Made by a program: the position numbers and the translations under genes. The notes under the pieces were generated by a model that was given only the letters and a program-made list of their open reading frames with translations, searched no databases and had not been told where the DNA came from. DNA of 64,000 nt from Burkholderia sp. WSM2230 (GTDB lineage Bacteria; Pseudomonadota; Gammaproteobacteria; Burkholderiales; Burkholderiaceae): contig NZ_AXAJ01000021.1 in assembly GCF_000472445.1 (NCBI RefSeq), forward strand, positions 1-64,000, read 5' to 3'. This document shows, piece by piece, positions 8,347 to 17,624 of this stretch; the stretch's first letter is position 1, and every line of letters begins with the position of its first letter.

Positions 8347-10272
8347 ATGGTTTCCCCGCATTCGCAATTGTTGAAGGTCACGCAGCGCGTGATCGAACGC
8401 AGCAAGCCGACTCGCGAGGCATATCTCGCCCGCATCCATCAGGCGCAGGGCAAGTTCCCGGCGCGCGGCGCGCTCTCGTGCGCGAATCTGGCTCATGGTT
8501 TCGCGGGCCTCGAAGGCAACGACAAACTCGTCATCAAGCAGATCCGCGAGCCGAACGTCGGCATCGTGTCTTCGTACAACGAGATGCTGTCGGCTCACGC
8601 GCCGTACAAAAACTACCCGGACATCATCAAGCAGGCCGCGCGTGAAAACGGCGGCGTCGCGCAATTCGCGGGCGGCGTGCCGGCTATGTGCGACGGCATC
8701 ACGCAAGGTAACGCGGGCATGGAGCTGTCGCTGTTCTCGCGCGAAGTGATCGCGATGAGCACGGCGGTCGCGCTGACACACAATATGTTCGACGCGGCGC
8801 TGTGCCTCGGCATCTGCGACAAGATCGTGCCGGGCCTCCTGATCGGCGCGCTGCAATTCGGCCACCTGCCGACCATCTTCGTGCCGGCCGGCCCGATGAC
8901 GAGCGGTCTCTCGAACGACGACAAAGCCAAAACGCGCCAGCAGTTCGCGACCGGCCAATGCGGCCGGGACGCGCTGCTCGAAGCGGAAGCCGCCGCCTAT
9001 CACGGCCACGGCACCTGCACGTTCTACGGCACCGCGAACAGCAATCAGATGCTGATGGAGATCATGGGCCTGCATCTGCCTGGCTCGGCCTTTGTGCATC
9101 CGCACACGCCTTTGCGCGACGCGCTCACTGCGCAAGCGGCGCGGCGCGTGCTTGATCTGACCGTCGATCGCGGCAACTACATGCCGATCGGCCATGTGAT
9201 CGACGAAAAGGCGATCGTGAACGGCATCGTCGCGTTGCTGGCGACGGGCGGCTCGACCAATCACACGCTGCACCTCGTGGCGATTGCGCGCGCGGCTGGC
9301 ATCGTGATCGACTGGGACGATTTCGACGCGCTGTCGCAAGCCGTGCCGCTCCTTGCCAAGATCTACCCGAACGGCAAGGCCGACGTGAATCATTTCCACG
9401 CAGCCGGCGGCGTCGCGTTCCTCGTGCGTAATCTGCTGGAAGGCGGTTTGCTGCATGAAGACGTCAACACCGTCGCGGGCAAGGGATTGCAGCACTACAC
9501 GGAAGAACCGAAGCTTATCGACGGCAAGCTGCAATGGGTGCCGGGCGTGCAAGCGAGCGAAGACACCGCGGTGCTGCGCGGCATCAAGGAGCCGTTCCAG
9601 CCGGATGGCGGTTTGCGTCTGATGCAAGGCAAGCTGGGGCGCGGCGTGATCAAGATTTCGGCGGTGGCGCCGCAGCATCGGAAGGTGAAGGCTCCCGCCA
9701 TCGTGTTCGATTCGCAGGAAGCGGTGCAGGAAGCGTTCGACAACGGTGAGCTGAAGCGCGACTTCGTTGCGGTCGTGCGCTTTCAGGGCGCGCGGGCAAA
9801 CGGCATGCCCGAGCTGCATCGTTTGACGCCGCTGCTCGGTGTGTTGCAGGATCAAGGCTTTCATGTCGCATTGGTCACGGACGGCCGCATGTCGGGCGCG
9901 TCGGGCAAGGTGCCGGCGGTGATTCATCTGTCGCCGGAAGCGCTGCTGCAAGGCCCGATCGGCAAGGTCCGCACTGGCGACATGCTGGTGATCGACGCCG
10001 AGGCGGGCGTGCTCGATGTCGAAATCGACGCCGCGCAGTGGGCCGCACGGCCCGGCGCCGAGCCGCTGCATCAGGCCGAGAACGAAGTCGGCTTCGGCCG
10101 GGAGCTGTTCGGCGTGTTTCGTGCGGCCGCGGCGCCGGCGGAGCAGGGCGCGTCGGTGTTCGGTCCGATGGTCGGCGAGCGTCAGGCGTCGCAGGGCGAG
10201 CACGCGGCATCCGCAGCAAAGCACGCCGCTCAACATGGCGAAACGCGTACCAGCACCACTCAGGCCGGCTAG
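8347..10272 (+). CDS. edd: 6-Phosphogluconate dehydratase (Edd)
   Basis: 641 residues. Catalyses dehydration of 6-phosphogluconate to KDPG, the first committed Entner-Doudoroff step, in the cytosol. The start is ATG 8347 behind AAGGAGCTCAG. IlvD/Edd family signatures are present: GGVPAMCDGIT and LGICDKIVPG supply conserved cysteines for the iron-sulfur cluster, and ATGGSTNHTLHL and VTDGRMSGASGKVP follow. The last ~40 residues (Ala/Gln/Thr-rich, ending TSTTQAG) extend past the usual ~608-residue end and look disordered. It is the first gene of edd-eda-permease-gntK and is probably repressed by HexR. Confidence 0.96.
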   Translation: MVSPHSQLLKVTQRVIERSKPTREAYLARIHQAQGKFPARGALSCANLAHGFAGLEGNDKLVIKQIREPNVGIVSSYNEMLSAHAPYKNYPDIIKQAARENGGVAQFAGGVPAMCDGITQGNAGMELSLFSREVIAMSTAVALTHNMFDAALCLGICDKIVPGLLIGALQFGHLPTIFVPAGPMTSGLSNDDKAKTRQQFATGQCGRDALLEAEAAAYHGHGTCTFYGTANSNQMLMEIMGLHLPGSAFVHPHTPLRDALTAQAARRVLDLTVDRGNYMPIGHVIDEKAIVNGIVALLATGGSTNHTLHLVAIARAAGIVIDWDDFDALSQAVPLLAKIYPNGKADVNHFHAAGGVAFLVRNLLEGGLLHEDVNTVAGKGLQHYTEEPKLIDGKLQWVPGVQASEDTAVLRGIKEPFQPDGGLRLMQGKLGRGVIKISAVAPQHRKVKAPAIVFDSQEAVQEAFDNGELKRDFVAVVRFQGARANGMPELHRLTPLLGVLQDQGFHVALVTDGRMSGASGKVPAVIHLSPEALLQGPIGKVRTGDMLVIDAEAGVLDVEIDAAQWAARPGAEPLHQAENEVGFGRELFGVFRAAAAPAEQGASVFGPMVGERQASQGEHAASAAKHAAQHGETRTSTTQAG

Positions 10273-10341
10273 CAGCGTCGCGCAGGCAAGCCAACTGAGC
10301 CGGTCAACCGGGCAACCCCAGCAAGCCAGTCCTCGCGACCC

Positions 10342-10390
10342 AACAGGCAACAGGCAACAGCCAACAGGCAACAGCCAACAGGCAACTGGC
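10342..10390 (+). repeat. Seven tandem heptamers AACAG(G/C)C between edd and eda
   Basis: Perfectly spaced 7-bp units at 10342, 10349, 10356, 10363, 10370, 10377 and 10384, the last being AACTGGC. They end 5 bp before the AAGGAG ribosome binding site of eda, inside the presumed operon message. Confidence 0.85.
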
Positions 10391-10409
10391 AGAAACAAGG
10401 AGTTTCACT

Positions 10410-11051
10410 ATGACGTCGAAAACAGTAAGCGAGATCGTCCGCCTCGGCCCCGTGATTCCGGTGCTCGCGTTCGATTCGGTCGAGCAGGGCGAGCACGTGT
10501 CGCGCGCATTGCATGCAGGCGGCGTGAAGGTGCTCGAAATTACGCTGCGCACGGCAGCCGGCCTCGAAGCAATCGAGCGCGCGAGCCAGTTGGCCGAAGA
10601 CATCGTGGTCGGCGTGGGCACGATCACGAAGCCGGAGCACTGCGCACAGGCAAAGAAAGCGGGCGCGCAGTTCGGCGTCTCGCCGGGCCTCACGAAAGAC
10701 ATGCACAAGGCCGCGCAGGACGCCGGCCTGCCGCTCCTGCCGGGCGTGATGACGCCGAGCGACATCATCACCGCGCTCGAACTCGGCTATGAGATCGTGA
10801 AGTTCTTCCCGGCGCAGCAAGCAGGCGGCGTGCCGATGCTGCAAGCTTTTCATGGCCCGTTCCCGACGCTCAAGTTCTGCCCGACCGGCGGCATCACTGC
10901 CGAAACGGCCACGCATTTCCTGTCGCTGCCGAATGTGGTGTGCGTGGGCGGTTCCTGGCTCACGCCGAAAGCCGCACTCGCGTCGCAAAACTGGGACGAA
11001 GTCACGCGTCTCGCTCGCGCCGCGAGCCAGCTGGCCGCGCCCGCTCACTAG
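10410..11051 (+). CDS. eda: KDPG aldolase (Eda)
   Basis: 213 residues, normal length. Splits 2-keto-3-deoxy-6-phosphogluconate into pyruvate and glyceraldehyde-3-phosphate. The Schiff-base lysine is K131 in EIVKFFPA and the catalytic glutamate is E43 in VLEITLRT; phosphate-binding PTGGI follows. The ribosome binding site is AAGGAG, ten bases before the ATG. It follows edd by 137 bp, including the heptamer repeat, and precedes the gluconate permease gene by about 250 bp, so it completes the Entner-Doudoroff pair. Confidence 0.96.
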   Translation: MTSKTVSEIVRLGPVIPVLAFDSVEQGEHVSRALHAGGVKVLEITLRTAAGLEAIERASQLAEDIVVGVGTITKPEHCAQAKKAGAQFGVSPGLTKDMHKAAQDAGLPLLPGVMTPSDIITALELGYEIVKFFPAQQAGGVPMLQAFHGPFPTLKFCPTGGITAETATHFLSLPNVVCVGGSWLTPKAALASQNWDEVTRLARAASQLAAPAH

Positions 11052-11299
11052 TCACAATCGGCCTCATTCTAGTCAGTCAGCGAGTCAGGCAAGAAAGAGC
11101 CTCGTCGACACAGCCGGTTCGGCTGTCGCGGCGGGGCTTCGTTGCAGATATGCATGCTGGTTTCTCGGGCTTTTCAAGACAACAAACAGTAAAATTCAGC
11201 GACCGCGTGGTTCACAGCTTTTGACGCACGCCGGTCGCCATGAGACGAGGTGGCTGCCGTCTTCCGCACCCACAATCAATAACGCAAAGGAGGAGCTTC

Positions 11300-12694
11300 A
11301 TGGAAGCTGTTCACGGCAGCATGCTGCTGGTTTACGGGGTGATCGCCATCGCCCTGCTGATCTTGATGATTACCCGCTTCAAGGTCTATCCGTTCCTGGT
11401 TCTGATCATCGTGTCGCTGCTGCTCGGGCTTGCGTCCGGCATGCCGATGGCGACCATCGTCAAGTCGTTCGAAACCGGCAACGGCAACACGCTCGGGCAC
11501 ATCGCGGTGGTGGTGGGCCTGGGCACGATGCTCGGCAAGATGATGGCCGAATCCGGCGGCGCAGAGCGCATCGCCACGACGCTCATCAGCTGGTTCGGCG
11601 AGAAGAACATTCACTGGGCGATGATGGTCGTCGCGATCATCGTCGGTTTGCCGGTGTTCTTCGAAGTGGGCTTCGTGCTGCTGATTCCGATTGCCTTTAA
11701 CGTCGCGAAGCGCACCAACAAATCGCTGCTGCTCGTCGGCCTGCCGATGGTCGCGGGCCTCTCCGTCGTGCACGGGCTGATTCCGCCGCACCCGGCCGCG
11801 ATGCTCGCCGTGCAGCAGTATCACGCGGACATCGGCAAGACGATTGCCTATGGCCTGATCGTCGGTGTGCCGACGGCTATCGTAGCCGGTCCGCTGTTTG
11901 CGCTGCTGATCAACCGTTATGTGAAGCTGCCGGAACAGAACGCGCTCGCCGCGCAATTCCTCAACAAGGACGAAGTCGCGCTGTCGGGCACGCCGGGCGG
12001 TGCGAGCGCTGCACCCAGGCGCGAACTGCCGAGCTTCGGCATCACGCTCTTCACGGTGCTGCTGCCGGTGATCCTGATGCTGGTGGGCAGTTGGGCCGAC
12101 CTCGTGTTCACGCCGAAGACGTTGCCGAACGATTTGCTGCATTTCGTCGGCAATTCGGACGTGGCGCTGTTGATCGCCGTGCTGGTCAGCTTCTGGACTT
12201 TCGGCGCTAGCCGCGGTTTCAATCGCGATCAGATCCAGAAGTTCTGCGGCGAATGTCTCGCACCGATCGCGGGTATTACGCTGATCGTCGGCGCGGGCGG
12301 CGGTTTTGGGCGCGTGCTGATGGATAGCGGCATTTCAAAGGAAATCGTTGCCGCTGCGACTTCGGCGCATCTGTCGCCGCTGCTGTTCGGCTGGCTTGTC
12401 GCGGCGTTGATCCGTCTGGCGACAGGCTCGGCGACGGTCGCGATGACCACCGCCTGCGGCATTGTCGCGCCTATCGCCGCCGCAAGCGCGATTCAGGTTA
12501 AGCCGGAGCTGCTCGTGCTGGCAACGGGCTCGGGCTCGCTGATCTTCTCGCATGTGAACGACGGCGGTTTCTGGCTGATCAAGGAATACTTCGGTATGAC
12601 GGTGGGGCAGACCTTCAAGACATGGTCGCTCCTCGAGACCATCATTTCGCTGATGGGTTTGCTGTTGACCTTCGCGCTAGCGGCGGTCCTGTAA
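11300..12694 (+). CDS. Gluconate:H+ symporter, GntP family
   Basis: 464 residues with about a dozen or more apolar membrane segments. Imports gluconate across the inner membrane. The start is ATG 11300 after AAGGAGGAG, a strong ribosome binding site. GntP family features include GLGTMLGKMMAESGGAERIA, PVFFEVGFVLLIP and GLIPPHPAAMLA. It is followed after 10 bp by gntK, so import and phosphorylation are coupled. The 248 bp between eda and this gene hold no gene, only a small ACAGCC/GGCTGT hairpin (11110-11126); an internal promoter is possible. Confidence 0.93.
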   Translation: MEAVHGSMLLVYGVIAIALLILMITRFKVYPFLVLIIVSLLLGLASGMPMATIVKSFETGNGNTLGHIAVVVGLGTMLGKMMAESGGAERIATTLISWFGEKNIHWAMMVVAIIVGLPVFFEVGFVLLIPIAFNVAKRTNKSLLLVGLPMVAGLSVVHGLIPPHPAAMLAVQQYHADIGKTIAYGLIVGVPTAIVAGPLFALLINRYVKLPEQNALAAQFLNKDEVALSGTPGGASAAPRRELPSFGITLFTVLLPVILMLVGSWADLVFTPKTLPNDLLHFVGNSDVALLIAVLVSFWTFGASRGFNRDQIQKFCGECLAPIAGITLIVGAGGGFGRVLMDSGISKEIVAAATSAHLSPLLFGWLVAALIRLATGSATVAMTTACGIVAPIAAASAIQVKPELLVLATGSGSLIFSHVNDGGFWLIKEYFGMTVGQTFKTWSLLETIISLMGLLLTFALAAVL

Positions 12695-12704
12695 GGAGTT
12701 TTAG

Positions 12705-13199
12705 ATGATTCTGATCGCAATGGGCGTGTCGGGCGCCGGCAAAACGAGAATTGGCGAGATGCTGGCAGAGCGCCTGCACTGCGCGTTCACCGACGGCGAC
12801 GCGTTTCATAGCGCCGCGAACAAGGAGAAGATGCACCACGGCATTCCGCTCACCGACGAAGACCGGTGGCCGTGGCTCAAAACTATCCGCGCCGCGATCG
12901 AAGAAAAGCAGAAGGCGGGCGAGACGGCTGTGTTCACGTGTTCGTCGCTGAAGCGCTCGTATCGCGACATTCTGCGCGACGGCGACAAGGACGTGTGCTT
13001 CGTCTACCTGAAGGGCTCGCGCGAGTTGCTGCAGGAGCGTCTGACCACGCGTACCGGCCATTTCTTCGACCCGTCGCTGCTGCAAAGCCAGCTCGACACG
13101 CTCGAGGAACCGGGTGCGGACGAAGCCGTGACGGTGAGCATCGAACTGTCGCCGGAACAGATTGTCGACGACGTGTTGAAGCAGATCGACAAGCGCTAG
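12705..13199 (+). CDS. gntK: Gluconokinase
   Basis: 164 residues. Phosphorylates gluconate to 6-phosphogluconate with ATP. The P-loop GVSGAGKT is at about residues 7-14, followed by the family motifs DGDAFH and LTDEDRWPWL and the arginine-rich lid near LTTRTGHF. The ribosome binding site is AAGGAG. It is the last gene of the gluconate operon, feeding Edd and Eda encoded upstream, and is followed by a strong terminator. Confidence 0.95.
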   Translation: MILIAMGVSGAGKTRIGEMLAERLHCAFTDGDAFHSAANKEKMHHGIPLTDEDRWPWLKTIRAAIEEKQKAGETAVFTCSSLKRSYRDILRDGDKDVCFVYLKGSRELLQERLTTRTGHFFDPSLLQSQLDTLEEPGADEAVTVSIELSPEQIVDDVLKQIDKR

Positions 13200-13236
13200 G
13201 CTTCCCGCCTGCAGTTGCAGTCTGGATGTAGAGTAG

Positions 13237-13266
13237 AAAAGCCGCTCCTCGGAGCGGCTTTTCTTT
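13237..13266. terminator. Bidirectional terminator between gntK and purB
   Basis: AAAAGCCGCTC (13237-13247) and GAGCGGCTTTT (13252-13262) around CTCG, with T runs on both strands. It serves the two convergent genes. Confidence 0.85.
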
Positions 13267-13287
13267 TGCTTTGGCGGAGGCCTTTTA

Positions 13288-14676
13288 TCAGCCGATGCGC
13301 TTCGCCAGTTCCACTGCCTTGCCGATGTACGAAGCCGGCGTCATCGCGAGCAGGCGGTCTTTCGCGTCTTGCGGAATAGCCAGGCCGCTCACGAACGTTT
13401 GCAGCGCCTCACGCGTGATGCCCTTGCCGCGTGTCAATTCCTTCAACTGCTCGTACGGATTTTCAATGCCGTAACGGCGCATCACCGTTTGCACGGGCTC
13501 GGCCAGCACTTCCCAGCAGTTGTCGAGGTCTTCGTTCAGACGTTGTGCGTTCACCTCGAGCTTGTCCAGACCGCGGATCAGCGAGTCGTACGCGAGCAGC
13601 GAATAGCCGAGGGCGACGCCCATGTTGCGCAGCACTGTTGAATCGGTGAGGTCGCGCTGCCAGCGCGACACCGGCAGTTTGTCGGCGAGGTGGCGCAGCG
13701 TTGCGTTCGCGAGGCCCAGGTTGCCTTCGGAGTTTTCGAAGTCGATCGGGTTCACCTTATGCGGCATCGTCGACGAACCGATCTCGCCGGCCTTCGTGCG
13801 TTGCTTGAAATAGCCGACCGAGATGTAGCCCCACACGTCGCGGTCGAGATCCAGCAGGATCGTGTTCGCGCGCGCGACGGCGTCGAACAGTTCGGCCATA
13901 TAGTCGTGCGGCTCGATCTGGATCGTGTACGGATTGAACGTGAGCTTCAGGCGCTGTTCGACCACTTCGCGCGAGAACGCTTCCCAGTCGAACTCCGGAT
14001 ATGCCGACAGATGCGCGTTGAAGTTGCCAACCGCGCCGTTCATCTTGCCGAGCAGTTCCACGTTCGCGATACGCTCGATGGCGCGTGCGAGGCGCGCGGC
14101 CACGTTGGCGATTTCCTTGCCGAGCGTGGTCGGGCTGGCCGGCTGGCCGTGCGTGCGCGAGAGCATCGGCTGCTCGGCGTGCGCGTGAGCCAGCGCGACG
14201 AGCTTCTGATGGACGGTGCGCAGCGCCGGCAGAATGACGTGCTCGCGGGCGCCCGCGAGCATCAGGCCATGCGACGTGTTGTTGATGTCTTCCGACGTGC
14301 ACGCGAAGTGGATGAATTCGCTCGCACGCTCGAGTTCTTCCTGACCCTTGACCGACTCCTTTAGCCAATATTCGACGGCCTTCACGTCGTGATTCGTCAC
14401 GCGCTCGATTTCCTTGATGCGCGCGGCGTCGTGCGCGGTGAAGCGCTCGGCCAGTTGCAGCAGGAATTGCTCGGACGCTTCGGAGAAGCGCGGCACTTCG
14501 GCGAAACCGGCGCGCGAGAGCGCGATCAGCCAATGAATTTCGACCGTCACGCGATTGCGCATGAACGCGGCTTCCGAGAGCCAGTCGCGCAGGGCTTCGG
14601 TTTTCGACGCATAGCGGCCGTCGAGCGGAGAGAGCGCATTCAGCGCGAACAGAGTGTCGGGGCGGGTGTCGGACAT
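13288..14676 (-). CDS. purB: Adenylosuccinate lyase (PurB)
   Basis: 462 residues. Acts twice in purine synthesis, releasing fumarate from SAICAR and from adenylosuccinate. The fumarase/aspartase signature GSSTMPHKVNP is present, along with the TSEDINNTSHGLM segment and the SRTHGQPASPTTLGKE segment holding the catalytic histidine. The ATG at 14676 gives the expected N-terminus. It stands alone, convergent to gntK and divergent from the LysR gene. Confidence 0.97.
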   Translation of the reverse strand: MSDTRPDTLFALNALSPLDGRYASKTEALRDWLSEAAFMRNRVTVEIHWLIALSRAGFAEVPRFSEASEQFLLQLAERFTAHDAARIKEIERVTNHDVKAVEYWLKESVKGQEELERASEFIHFACTSEDINNTSHGLMLAGAREHVILPALRTVHQKLVALAHAHAEQPMLSRTHGQPASPTTLGKEIANVAARLARAIERIANVELLGKMNGAVGNFNAHLSAYPEFDWEAFSREVVEQRLKLTFNPYTIQIEPHDYMAELFDAVARANTILLDLDRDVWGYISVGYFKQRTKAGEIGSSTMPHKVNPIDFENSEGNLGLANATLRHLADKLPVSRWQRDLTDSTVLRNMGVALGYSLLAYDSLIRGLDKLEVNAQRLNEDLDNCWEVLAEPVQTVMRRYGIENPYEQLKELTRGKGITREALQTFVSGLAIPQDAKDRLLAMTPASYIGKAVELAKRIG

Positions 14677-14904
14677 GATGGCGGCTGGTCTAAGCGTTGA
14701 GCGCTCGCTGAAGTCGCAGCGGGCGGATCGGAACGGAGGGAACCGCGAATTTTACCACCACGGCTGGATTCGCCCGGAATAGGCGGGCTGCGCGCCATCC
14801 GTTGCGGGCGATGTGCCGACAACGCGACTGCGGATCGGGATGGTGCGCGCGAAGAGACCCACTAGAATGCTGACTTCTTCTTTCTCGCCGGCAGCAGGCT
14901 TCGC

Positions 14905-15861
14905 ATGGAACTGAAATGGCTCGAAGACTTCGTTTCGCTCGCGGAGACGCGTAGTTTCAGCCGGTCCGCTGAACTGCGGCATGTGACGCAGCCGGCTTTC
15001 TCGCGGCGTATCCAGGCGCTCGAGGCGTGGCTCGGTACAGAGCTCATCGACCGCTCGGTCTATCCGACGCGTCTGACGCCCGCGGGTCAGGTATTCAACG
15101 AGCAGGCGCTTGCCATGCTCTCGCAGTTTCACGAGGCGCGCGCGCTGCTGCGCGGTCATACGGCGACGCCGCAGGCGACGATCGAATTCGCCGTGCCGCA
15201 CACGCTGTCGCTCACCTACTTCCCGCGCTGGCTGCAACGCATCGAGGCGCAGATGGGCCCGATCCATACGCGGCTGCGGGCGCTCAACGTGCACGACGCG
15301 GCGCTCTCGCTGGTGGAAGGCGGTTGCGATCTGATGATGGGATATCACCATCCCAGCCATCCGGTGGCGCTCGATCCGGGCCGCTACGACATGCTGACGC
15401 TTGGCAACGAGCCGATCAGTCCGTTTTCCGCGCCGGGGCGCGCAAGCCGGCCGCGTCACACGCTGCCGGGCACTGCACAGGCGCCCACGCCGTATCTGTC
15501 GTACACGCCCAATGCGTATCTGGGCCGCATGACCGAGGTGATTCTCGCCAACGCGCCCGAGCGCCTCTATCTGGACCGGCTCTACGAAACCGACATGGCC
15601 GAAGGGCTGAAGGCGATGGCGCTGGCGGGCCACGGCATCGCCTTCCTGCCGCACAGCGCAGTGGAAGATGCGGTCGCGGACGGCAAGCTGATCCGGCTCG
15701 ACCGCGCGACACGCGGCACGCCCGAAGGGCAACTCACGCTTACGATGGAGATCCGCCTGTATCGCGACAAGCTGGCCGCGAAAAGCGACGACGCACGGCA
15801 GATTCTCGTGCGGCAGTTATGGGACGTGGTCTCGGAAGAACTCGCGCACGGCGGCATCTGA
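14905..15861 (+). CDS. LysR-family regulator upstream of gdhA
   Basis: 318 residues. The winged helix-turn-helix occupies residues 1-60 (SFSRSAELRHVTQPAFSRRI) and the periplasmic-binding-like effector domain about 90-300. It lies 161 bp before gdhA on the same strand and 228 bp from divergent purB. It may control gdhA or itself, but no operator or effector can be read from the sequence. Confidence 0.9.
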   Translation: MELKWLEDFVSLAETRSFSRSAELRHVTQPAFSRRIQALEAWLGTELIDRSVYPTRLTPAGQVFNEQALAMLSQFHEARALLRGHTATPQATIEFAVPHTLSLTYFPRWLQRIEAQMGPIHTRLRALNVHDAALSLVEGGCDLMMGYHHPSHPVALDPGRYDMLTLGNEPISPFSAPGRASRPRHTLPGTAQAPTPYLSYTPNAYLGRMTEVILANAPERLYLDRLYETDMAEGLKAMALAGHGIAFLPHSAVEDAVADGKLIRLDRATRGTPEGQLTLTMEIRLYRDKLAAKSDDARQILVRQLWDVVSEELAHGGI

Positions 15862-16022
15862 CAAGCCAGGCGACCAGGCCGCGCGAACCTGCATGTCGGC
15901 GACGCGAAATTGCGGGTTCAGCGAGGTTATGCAAAAAAAACATAATCGAATAAGGAAACGGCATTGGATTTCAAAACGGCCTTTTTCGACAATGCTGCTA
16001 TTCGATCAACGCCGGAGCGTTC

Positions 16023-17336
16023 ATGTCTTCCCAGCAGCAAGTCGCCGAATCTGTCTCAACCTTGCAGTCCGTTCCCTCCTACCTCAATAGCGAAGACCTC
16101 GGCCCTTGGGGCAACTACCTGCGCCAGGTCGACCGCGTCGCGCCGTACCTCGGCTCGCTGTCCCGCTGGCTCGAAACCCTGAAGCGCCCGAAGCGTATTC
16201 TGATCGTCGACGTGCCTATCGAACTGGATAACGGCACGGTCGCGCACTTCGAGGGTTACCGCGTGCAGCACAACGTGTCGCGCGGTCCGGGCAAAGGCGG
16301 TGTGCGTTATCACCAGGACGTGACGCTGTCCGAAGTCATGGCGCTGTCTGCGTGGATGTCGGTGAAGAACGCTGCGGTGAACGTTCCTTACGGCGGCGCG
16401 AAGGGCGGCATCCGCCTCGATCCGCGCAAGCTCTCGCGTGGCGAACTCGAGCGCGTCACGCGCCGCTACACCAGCGAGATCGGCATCATCATCGGACCGA
16501 ATACCGACATTCCCGCGCCGGACGTGAACACGAACGAGCAGATCATGGCGTGGATGATGGACACGTACTCGATGAACCAGGGCCAAACGGCAACCGGCGT
16601 CGTGACCGGCAAGCCGATCACGCTCGGCGGTTCGCTCGGCCGCCGCGAAGCAACGGGCCGCGGTGTGTTCGTGGTCGGCTGCGAAGCGGCGCGCCGCATC
16701 GGCTTTGACATCGAGGGCGCGCGCATCGCCGTGCAAGGCTTCGGCAACGTCGGCGGGATTGCCGCGCGTCTCTTCCAGGAAGCGGGCGCGAAGGTCGTCG
16801 CGGTGCAGGACCACACGGGCTCGCTGTACAAGTCGACGGGTATTGACGCAGTCGCACTGCTCGATCATGTGGCGAAGACGGGCGGCGTGGGCGGTTTCCC
16901 GGAAGCCGACGCGGTGACGAACGAGGAGTTCTGGACCGTGGAGTCGGACATTCTGATTCCGGCCGCGCTGGAAAACCAGATCACCGAAAAGAACGCCGGC
17001 AAGATCAAGACGAAGATCGTCGTGGAAGGCGCCAACGGCCCGACCACTACGGCTGCCGACGACATCCTGCGCGATCGCGGCATCCTCGTGATTCCGGACG
17101 TGGTGGCCAATGCGGGTGGCGTGACGGTGTCCTACTTCGAATGGGTGCAGGACTTCTCCAGCTTCTTCTGGACCGAAGACGAGATCAATCAGCGCCTCGA
17201 GCGCGTGATGCGCGAAGCGTTTGCCGCTGTGTGGCAGGTGTCGAGCGAGCAGAACGTTTCGGTGCGTACGGCAGCGTTTATCGTCGCGTGTAAGCGGATT
17301 CTGCAAGCGCGCGAAATGCGCGGCCTGTATCCTTGA
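16023..17336 (+). CDS. gdhA: Glutamate dehydrogenase (GdhA)
   Basis: 437 residues, the hexameric class length. Interconverts glutamate with 2-oxoglutarate and ammonia using NAD(P). PYGGAKGGI carries the catalytic lysine (K127). GPNTDIPAPDVNT follows, and QGFGNVGG is the dinucleotide-binding loop. The start is ATG 16023 after GGAGCG. NAD versus NADP preference cannot be called safely from the loop. The glutamate/aspartate transporter genes follow, giving a local glutamate cluster. Confidence 0.95.
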   Translation: MSSQQQVAESVSTLQSVPSYLNSEDLGPWGNYLRQVDRVAPYLGSLSRWLETLKRPKRILIVDVPIELDNGTVAHFEGYRVQHNVSRGPGKGGVRYHQDVTLSEVMALSAWMSVKNAAVNVPYGGAKGGIRLDPRKLSRGELERVTRRYTSEIGIIIGPNTDIPAPDVNTNEQIMAWMMDTYSMNQGQTATGVVTGKPITLGGSLGRREATGRGVFVVGCEAARRIGFDIEGARIAVQGFGNVGGIAARLFQEAGAKVVAVQDHTGSLYKSTGIDAVALLDHVAKTGGVGGFPEADAVTNEEFWTVESDILIPAALENQITEKNAGKIKTKIVVEGANGPTTTAADDILRDRGILVIPDVVANAGGVTVSYFEWVQDFSSFFWTEDEINQRLERVMREAFAAVWQVSSEQNVSVRTAAFIVACKRILQAREMRGLYP

Positions 17337-17450
17337 TGTCCGGCTTGCAAAAAGCGGCAAACGGCGGGTCCGCTACCTCGCGGATGCGCCGCGCGTTCCA
17401 CGGGAATGCGCATGTCTGAACGCCCTCCACAAGAGCGCGTGTTTTGCCTG

Positions 17451-17484
17451 GCGGGCGGCATCGTTGCGATGCCGCCCGCTTTTG
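17451..17484 (+). terminator. Terminator downstream of gdhA
   Basis: A 13-bp perfect stem, GCGGGCGGCATCG (17451-17463) with CGATGCCGCCCGC (17467-17479), is followed by TTTT. It lies 115 bp after the gdhA stop; no gene is supported between them. Confidence 0.8.
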
Positions 17485-17624
17485 CATATCCGGAAAGGTT
17501 GACCGACTGCGCGAAGCAGCCGCGTGCCAATAGCGGCGTGCGCGCAACAACAATGGTTTATAGCCATACTTTCAGAATAATTACTTTGCTAAACTGGCGC
17601 CGGTTCTTGCCAAGGAGATCAAAC

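Noticed and set aside
8122..10398. 758-codon open frame on the minus strand
   Set aside because: Lies antisense to edd; composition is His/Arg-rich as expected for a GC-rich shadow frame, with no family match.
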